From Pseudomonadota bacterium (GTDB lineage Bacteria > Pseudomonadota > Gammaproteobacteria > Acidithiobacillales > Acidithiobacillaceae), in contig JAKBXD010000079.1 of NCBI GenBank assembly GCA_021840785.1, positions 1-8,603 on the forward strand: a DNA stretch of 8,603 nt, read 5' to 3'. The position numbers were made by a program, and so were the translations under genes. Below are positions 6,538 through 8,603 of this stretch, one piece after another (positions within the stretch are counted from its first letter, which is position 1; each line of letters opens with the position of its first letter). The notes beneath the pieces were generated by a model that worked only from the letters and a program-made list of their open reading frames with translations, was not told the DNA's origin and did not search any database.

Positions 6538-6556
6538 CGGCGGACCGTGTCCGCCG
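6538..6556. repeat. Perfect 8-bp inverted repeat
   Basis: CGGCGGAC and GTCCGCCG are separated by CGT. No T-run follows on either strand, so a protein site or small hairpin is more likely than a terminator. Confidence 0.45.
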
Positions 6557-6596
6557 TCGTTTCCGACCGGAAACCAGATCGACTGTGGCAATTTTA

Positions 6597-6656
6597 ACAC
6601 CCCCGTCGGCCGTGTATGGATACCTGTTTTACAGTGCCGATGGGGGTGTGTTTTTT
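6597..6656 (+). terminator. Rho-independent terminator after the helicase
   Basis: ACACCCCCGTCGGC (6597-6610) pairs with GCCGATGGGGGTGT (6636-6649) in a 14-bp stem with one G-U pair, and TTTTTT follows at 6651-6656. The 25-nt loop contains a small GTAT/ATAC stem. It ends plus-strand transcription 250 nt after the helicase stop, so the repeats before it may be transcribed as a long 3' tail. Confidence 0.75.
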
Positions 6657-6686
6657 CTGATTCATCAACTCCAAGTTCAGCGTCAA

Positions 6687-6758
6687 CGGTGGTTTGTGGT
6701 GGAAGGAAAAGAAAAGGCCGCCGCAACCCACCTCTTTTCCCACCACCACAAACCACCG
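6687..6758. repeat. Very long hairpin (26-nt arms)
   Basis: CGGTGGTTTGTGGTGG (6687-6702) is the exact reverse complement of 6743-6758. After a 2-nt mismatch, GGAAAAGA (6705-6712) pairs with TCTTTTCC (6733-6740), leaving a 20-nt loop. No T-run follows on either strand, so it is not a standard terminator. It lies between the helicase terminator and the leader of the next gene. It could be an RNA structure, a single-strand origin or nicking site, or an insertion relic. Confidence 0.7.
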
Positions 6759-6761
6759 CGA

Positions 6762-6814
6762 GGGGGAAATCGGCTCGGTATTTCCAACGGGAAACAGGCG
6801 CGGCTTTGCCCTGT
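6762..6814 (+). promoter_or_regulatory. Repeated leader element, copy 3 (before gene at 6856)
   Basis: GGAAAT (6765-6770) pairs with ATTTCC (6780-6785) around the loop CGGCTCGGT. Compared with the copy at 7290, an A-T pair is replaced by G-C on both sides of the stem, a compensating change. A second hairpin follows (ACAG 6794-6797 with CTGT 6811-6814, plus GGC-TTT-GCC inside). The core is 76 nt before the ATG. Confidence 0.55.
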
Positions 6815-6855
6815 AAGAATGGAAACGTGGGATTGATGGAATTAAGGAGACGCCA

Positions 6856-7221
6856 ATGACTGCTGCTGATTTTTCGGACATCTGGTCCCCACCGCTGCCG
6901 GGCACGCCAGCGCCGTCGCCTGACGATACGGAGCGGTTCGCCGTCTGGCTGATGCGGACGCGGGGCGACCCCGAGTGGAACCCCGACCGGGCGGACCATA
7001 CGATGCCCGCCTGGCGGGACGAAATGACCCGCCTGATCTCTGTTTATCAGAGCTCCAGGGCGATGGATGATGCTCGCCGTGCGGCTATTCATCACGCCAA
7101 ACTCATGCACCGTCATTTACTGGATCTGGGTTATCCAGTCAGCGTGGAGCGGGATATGGAGACGTTTGTCTGGTGGATGGCGCACCGGGAAGGGTGGTTG
7201 AACAATCAGCAGAGGTGGTGA
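6856..7221 (+). CDS. Hypothetical protein, 121 residues
   Basis: AAGGAG lies 6 nt before the ATG, an excellent ribosome binding site. The product is soluble and acidic at the start (DFSDIWSPPLPGTPAPSPDDTERFAVWLMRTRGDPEW), with a helical central part (WRDEMTRLISVYQSSRAMDDARRAAIHHAKLMHRHLLDLG) and a Trp-rich end (ETFVWWMAHREGWLNNQQRW). No signal peptide, membrane helix or known motif is visible. It follows the leader element at 6762 and precedes a similarly led gene. Role unknown; antirestriction-like or accessory functions common on mobile elements are possible, but nothing in the sequence shows this. Confidence 0.78.
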   Translation: MTAADFSDIWSPPLPGTPAPSPDDTERFAVWLMRTRGDPEWNPDRADHTMPAWRDEMTRLISVYQSSRAMDDARRAAIHHAKLMHRHLLDLGYPVSVERDMETFVWWMAHREGWLNNQQRW

Positions 7222-7289
7222 AGGGTGGTGGGAAAGAAAGATGCCGTCGCCGCCAACGCTGTTCAACCCACTGAATAATATCTACAAAG

Positions 7290-7336
7290 GAAAATGGCTC
7301 GGTATTTTCAAAGGGCGTGAGGCAAATGGGCCTGAC
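7290..7336 (+). promoter_or_regulatory. Repeated leader element, copy 4 (before gene at 7358)
   Basis: GAAAAT (7290-7295) pairs with ATTTTC (7304-7309) around the loop GGCTCGGT. A second hairpin follows: GTGAGGC (7317-7323) with GCCTGAC (7330-7336), one mismatch. The core is 53 nt before the ATG. The sequence from 7215 (GGTGGTGAAGGGTGGTGGGAAAGAAA, then GCCG and CGCCGC) also resembles the left arm and loop of the hairpin at 6687, as if both leaders came from one duplication. Confidence 0.55.
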
Positions 7337-7357
7337 ACATTGAAAGAGGACTTAAAG

Positions 7358-7723
7358 ATGAACGAGAAAACGATTCGCATGAGTAACGGACGCCCGGTCA
7401 GTATCGACCTCGAAAACTGGATCACCTGGGCCACCGCCACCGACTATGACTACGCCAAACACCCCCACGATTTTCAAAGCTACAGCTCCCTGCACGTCCT
7501 GAAAAGGGACGGTAAGGAGAAGTATCTGGTGTTTGGCAAGAGCCACAGTTGCTATGACGGCGGACACACCACCTATGCCGGGATTCTGATCGCCAATGAA
7601 GATGAGTTGACGGACGCCATGCGCCAGGTGATGGATGACCTGGGTCTGGTTGACGAAGACGGGAACGTGGGCGATCTGCTGCGTAAGTGGGAGCAGGATT
7701 TGCCTGCCGTGGACCTGGACTGA
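7358..7723 (+). CDS. Hypothetical protein, 121 residues
   Basis: The ATG at 7358 is chosen because AGAGGA lies 7 nt upstream; the longer frame from 7241 would run through the leader hairpins and has no ribosome binding site. The acidic product starts MNEKTIRMSNGRPVSIDLENWITWATATDYDY, has a strand-rich middle (SSLHVLKRDGKEKYLVFGKSHSCYDGGHTTYAGILI) and ends ELTDAMRQVMDDLGLVDEDGNVGDLLRKWEQDLPAVDLD. The very acidic C-terminus recalls DNA-mimic or protein-binding proteins, but no family is recognised. No signal or membrane segment. Confidence 0.78.
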   Translation: MNEKTIRMSNGRPVSIDLENWITWATATDYDYAKHPHDFQSYSSLHVLKRDGKEKYLVFGKSHSCYDGGHTTYAGILIANEDELTDAMRQVMDDLGLVDEDGNVGDLLRKWEQDLPAVDLD

Positions 7724-7754
7724 CCGGCGTAACTGGGCGGGTGCAGCATCACAT

Positions 7755-7793
7755 GCGCCCCCGCCCCTGCAGGGCGCAACCCCATTTCTTTTT
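7755..7793 (+). terminator. Possible terminator after gene ending 7723
   Basis: GCGCCC (7755-7760) can pair with GGGCGC (7772-7777), or the nested CGCCC (7762-7766) with GGGCG (7772-7776). A pyrimidine-rich tract with TTTCTTTTT follows at 7785-7793. The T-run starts 7 nt after the stem, so it would be weak. Confidence 0.4.
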
Positions 7794-7826
7794 CCTTTCA
7801 CCTACCACCACCAAAGGAGTTTCACC

Positions 7827-8108
7827 ATGAGCAACAGTAATCGCATCACCGAAAACCGGAATCTCATCCACGACCTCGCCGTGGCCCAGGCGTCATTTCT
7901 GCTGGCGAATCTCGCCCCCGCCGTTTCCGCGAATATCGACCGAGGTGTGCCTATCGAAACGCAGAGGGACCAGTATCACGCAGATCTGACCGCTATGACC
8001 GGCAAGGTCATCGGCGTCATGAGCGACCTCGCCGCCGATGAGCAGGCAATGGAGCACATCCTCGCCATGGGTCTGAAAATCACGGAGGAGCGGGCGATGG
8101 CGGATTAG
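7827..8108 (+). CDS. Hypothetical protein, 93 residues
   Basis: AAAGGAG lies 7 nt before the ATG; the open frame upstream to 7635 overlaps the previous gene and has no such site. The product is almost entirely helical and starts MSNSNRITENRNLIHDLAVAQASFLLANLAPAVSANIDRGVPIETQRDQ. The segment AQASFLLANLAPAV is mildly hydrophobic but too short and interrupted for a sure membrane helix. The end (KVIGVMSDLAADEQAMEHILAMGLKITEERAMAD) is an amphipathic acidic helix. No known motif. It is followed by a clear terminator at 8166 and has no copy of the leader element. Confidence 0.76.
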   Translation: MSNSNRITENRNLIHDLAVAQASFLLANLAPAVSANIDRGVPIETQRDQYHADLTAMTGKVIGVMSDLAADEQAMEHILAMGLKITEERAMAD

Positions 8109-8165
8109 GGCCAGCACACCGCCACAAGCACAAACTGCCGCCAGGTTTCGTCATTCCACTGCCAC

Positions 8166-8189
8166 AGCCCGTGATAACGCGGGCTTTTT
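8166..8189 (+). terminator. Rho-independent terminator
   Basis: AGCCCGTG (8166-8173) pairs with CGCGGGCT (8178-8185), with one G-U pair, around the loop ATAA; TTTTT ends at 8189. It closes the transcript of the gene ending at 8108. Confidence 0.8.
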
Positions 8190-8232
8190 CATGCCCGCCT
8201 CATAACGATCAGGTGTCCGCGCGCCCTGTACT

Positions 8233-8252
8233 CCATGTGAACATCCACATGG
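8233..8252 (+). promoter_or_regulatory. Perfect inverted repeat touching the ribosome binding site
   Basis: CCATGTG (8233-8239) and CACATGG (8246-8252) flank six bases. The right arm ends in the first two G of the GGGAG ribosome binding site for the ATG at 8263. As RNA it could partly hide that site; as DNA it could be an operator. Confidence 0.45.
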
Positions 8253-8262
8253 GAGCAGCGTC

Positions 8263-8603
8263 ATGGAATCTGAAAATCCGTCTGTTATTAACTCTACTTC
8301 AGCAAATCCCAACGCCAGCAAGGCACTGGTCGAGACACTGGTCCCTGCCGGACTGACCGGCGCCGTTCGCGAAAAGGCGATTGACGCCATGTTTCTGTCG
8401 ATCAGCGTGCTGCACATGAGCCTGGAAGATGTCCAGCGGCGCATTCAGGAAATCGCCATGGTTCATCATCAGCCCCTGGACTCCCCCCAAGTCTGGCTGA
8501 AATTCAATCGGGAGGTCCAGGCGCTGTCTCTGATGCGCGACCCGGTCAAGGATCTGGCCCACCGGCTGCCGCCGAAGGAGCAGTCCGCATTCCTCGCATC
8601 GGT
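8263..8603 (+). CDS. Hypothetical protein, 3' end outside window
   Basis: GGGAG lies 7 nt before the ATG and the frame stays open for 113 codons to the window edge. The visible part starts MESENPSVINSTSANPNASKALVETLVPAG, a polar leader, then becomes helical and mixed-charge (AVREKAIDAMFLSISVLHMSLEDVQRRIQEIAM and VWLKFNREVQALSLMRDPVKDLAHRLPPKEQ). No motif is recognised. GC-rich third codon positions agree with the neighbouring genes. It begins a new transcription unit after the terminator at 8166. Confidence 0.75.
   Translation, partial: MESENPSVINSTSANPNASKALVETLVPAGLTGAVREKAIDAMFLSISVLHMSLEDVQRRIQEIAMVHHQPLDSPQVWLKFNREVQALSLMRDPVKDLAHRLPPKEQSAFLAS

Larger units (their letters stand above)
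6345..6855. other. 511-bp non-coding region, candidate replication origin or control region
   Basis: No convincing gene lies here: open frames on both strands have no ribosome binding site and no natural protein composition. It holds, in order, AAAACCG-type repeats (6402-6493), an 8-bp inverted repeat (6538-6556), a strong terminator (6597-6656), a very long hairpin (6687-6758) and a leader element (6762-6814). A repeat-rich region directly after a replication helicase is where an origin is often found, but no DnaA boxes were recognised. Confidence 0.4.

Noticed and set aside
6299..6859. Plus-strand 186-residue frame after the helicase
   Set aside because: Composition is dominated by Arg, Pro, His and Thr. 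It crosses a terminator, a long hairpin and the leader element, and has no ribosome binding site.
6508..7116. Minus-strand 202-residue frame
   Set aside because: It crosses the same structured region and is antisense to the well-supported gene at 6856.
8151..8562. Minus-strand frames at the right end
   Set aside because: They cross the terminator at 8166 and are antisense to the open gene that begins at 8263 with a good ribosome binding site.

Overview
The window looks like the left end of an integrated genetic element in a moderately GC-rich proteobacterium. Acidithiobacillus or another gammaproteobacterium would fit, but I cannot prove the host from this sequence. The main clue is a stand-alone 3' half of a tRNA-Asn(GUU) gene on the minus strand (428-475). 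It runs from the anticodon loop to CCA and is still followed by a terminator (383-420). Site-specific integration into a tRNA gene leaves this kind of displaced 3' end at the far junction. The chromosome is therefore probably to the left, with a VapC-type toxin gene cut by the window edge (3-338). The element would run right from about 475 and leave the window. No integrase is visible, so it is expected near the intact tRNA beyond the right edge.

Inside the element, 476-627 is non-coding and holds two sets of short direct repeats. Next comes a minus-strand antitoxin/toxin pair (Phd/YefM and RelE/ParE, 628-1183) with its own promoter. From about 1400 everything is on the plus strand: a two-helix membrane protein whose C-terminal half is doubtful, a small helix-turn-helix protein, an unknown gene overlapping it by ATGA, and a 1154-residue helicase (2880-6344). 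The helicase has an XPD/DinG-like layout: Walker A, four cysteines that could hold an Fe-S cluster, DEYI, LLDAT and QGVGRLR. Its N-terminal region may be a decayed Toprim-like domain. After it lies a 511-bp non-coding region with iteron-like repeats, a strong terminator and a very long hairpin, which is a candidate replication origin. Three small unknown genes (6856-8108) follow, and a fourth (8263 onward) runs off the right edge.

The most unusual signal is a repeated leader element. The octamer GCTCGGTA occurs four times, always on the plus strand and always 53-111 nt before a start codon (genes at 1401, 2880, 6856 and 7358). In three copies it sits in the loop of a small hairpin whose stem shows a compensating base change. 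Every copy has a second hairpin between it and the ribosome binding site. Before the helicase that second hairpin is terminator-like and no obvious promoter follows it. This suggests a shared RNA-level (attenuation-like) or protein-binding control that links the helicase and the small genes.
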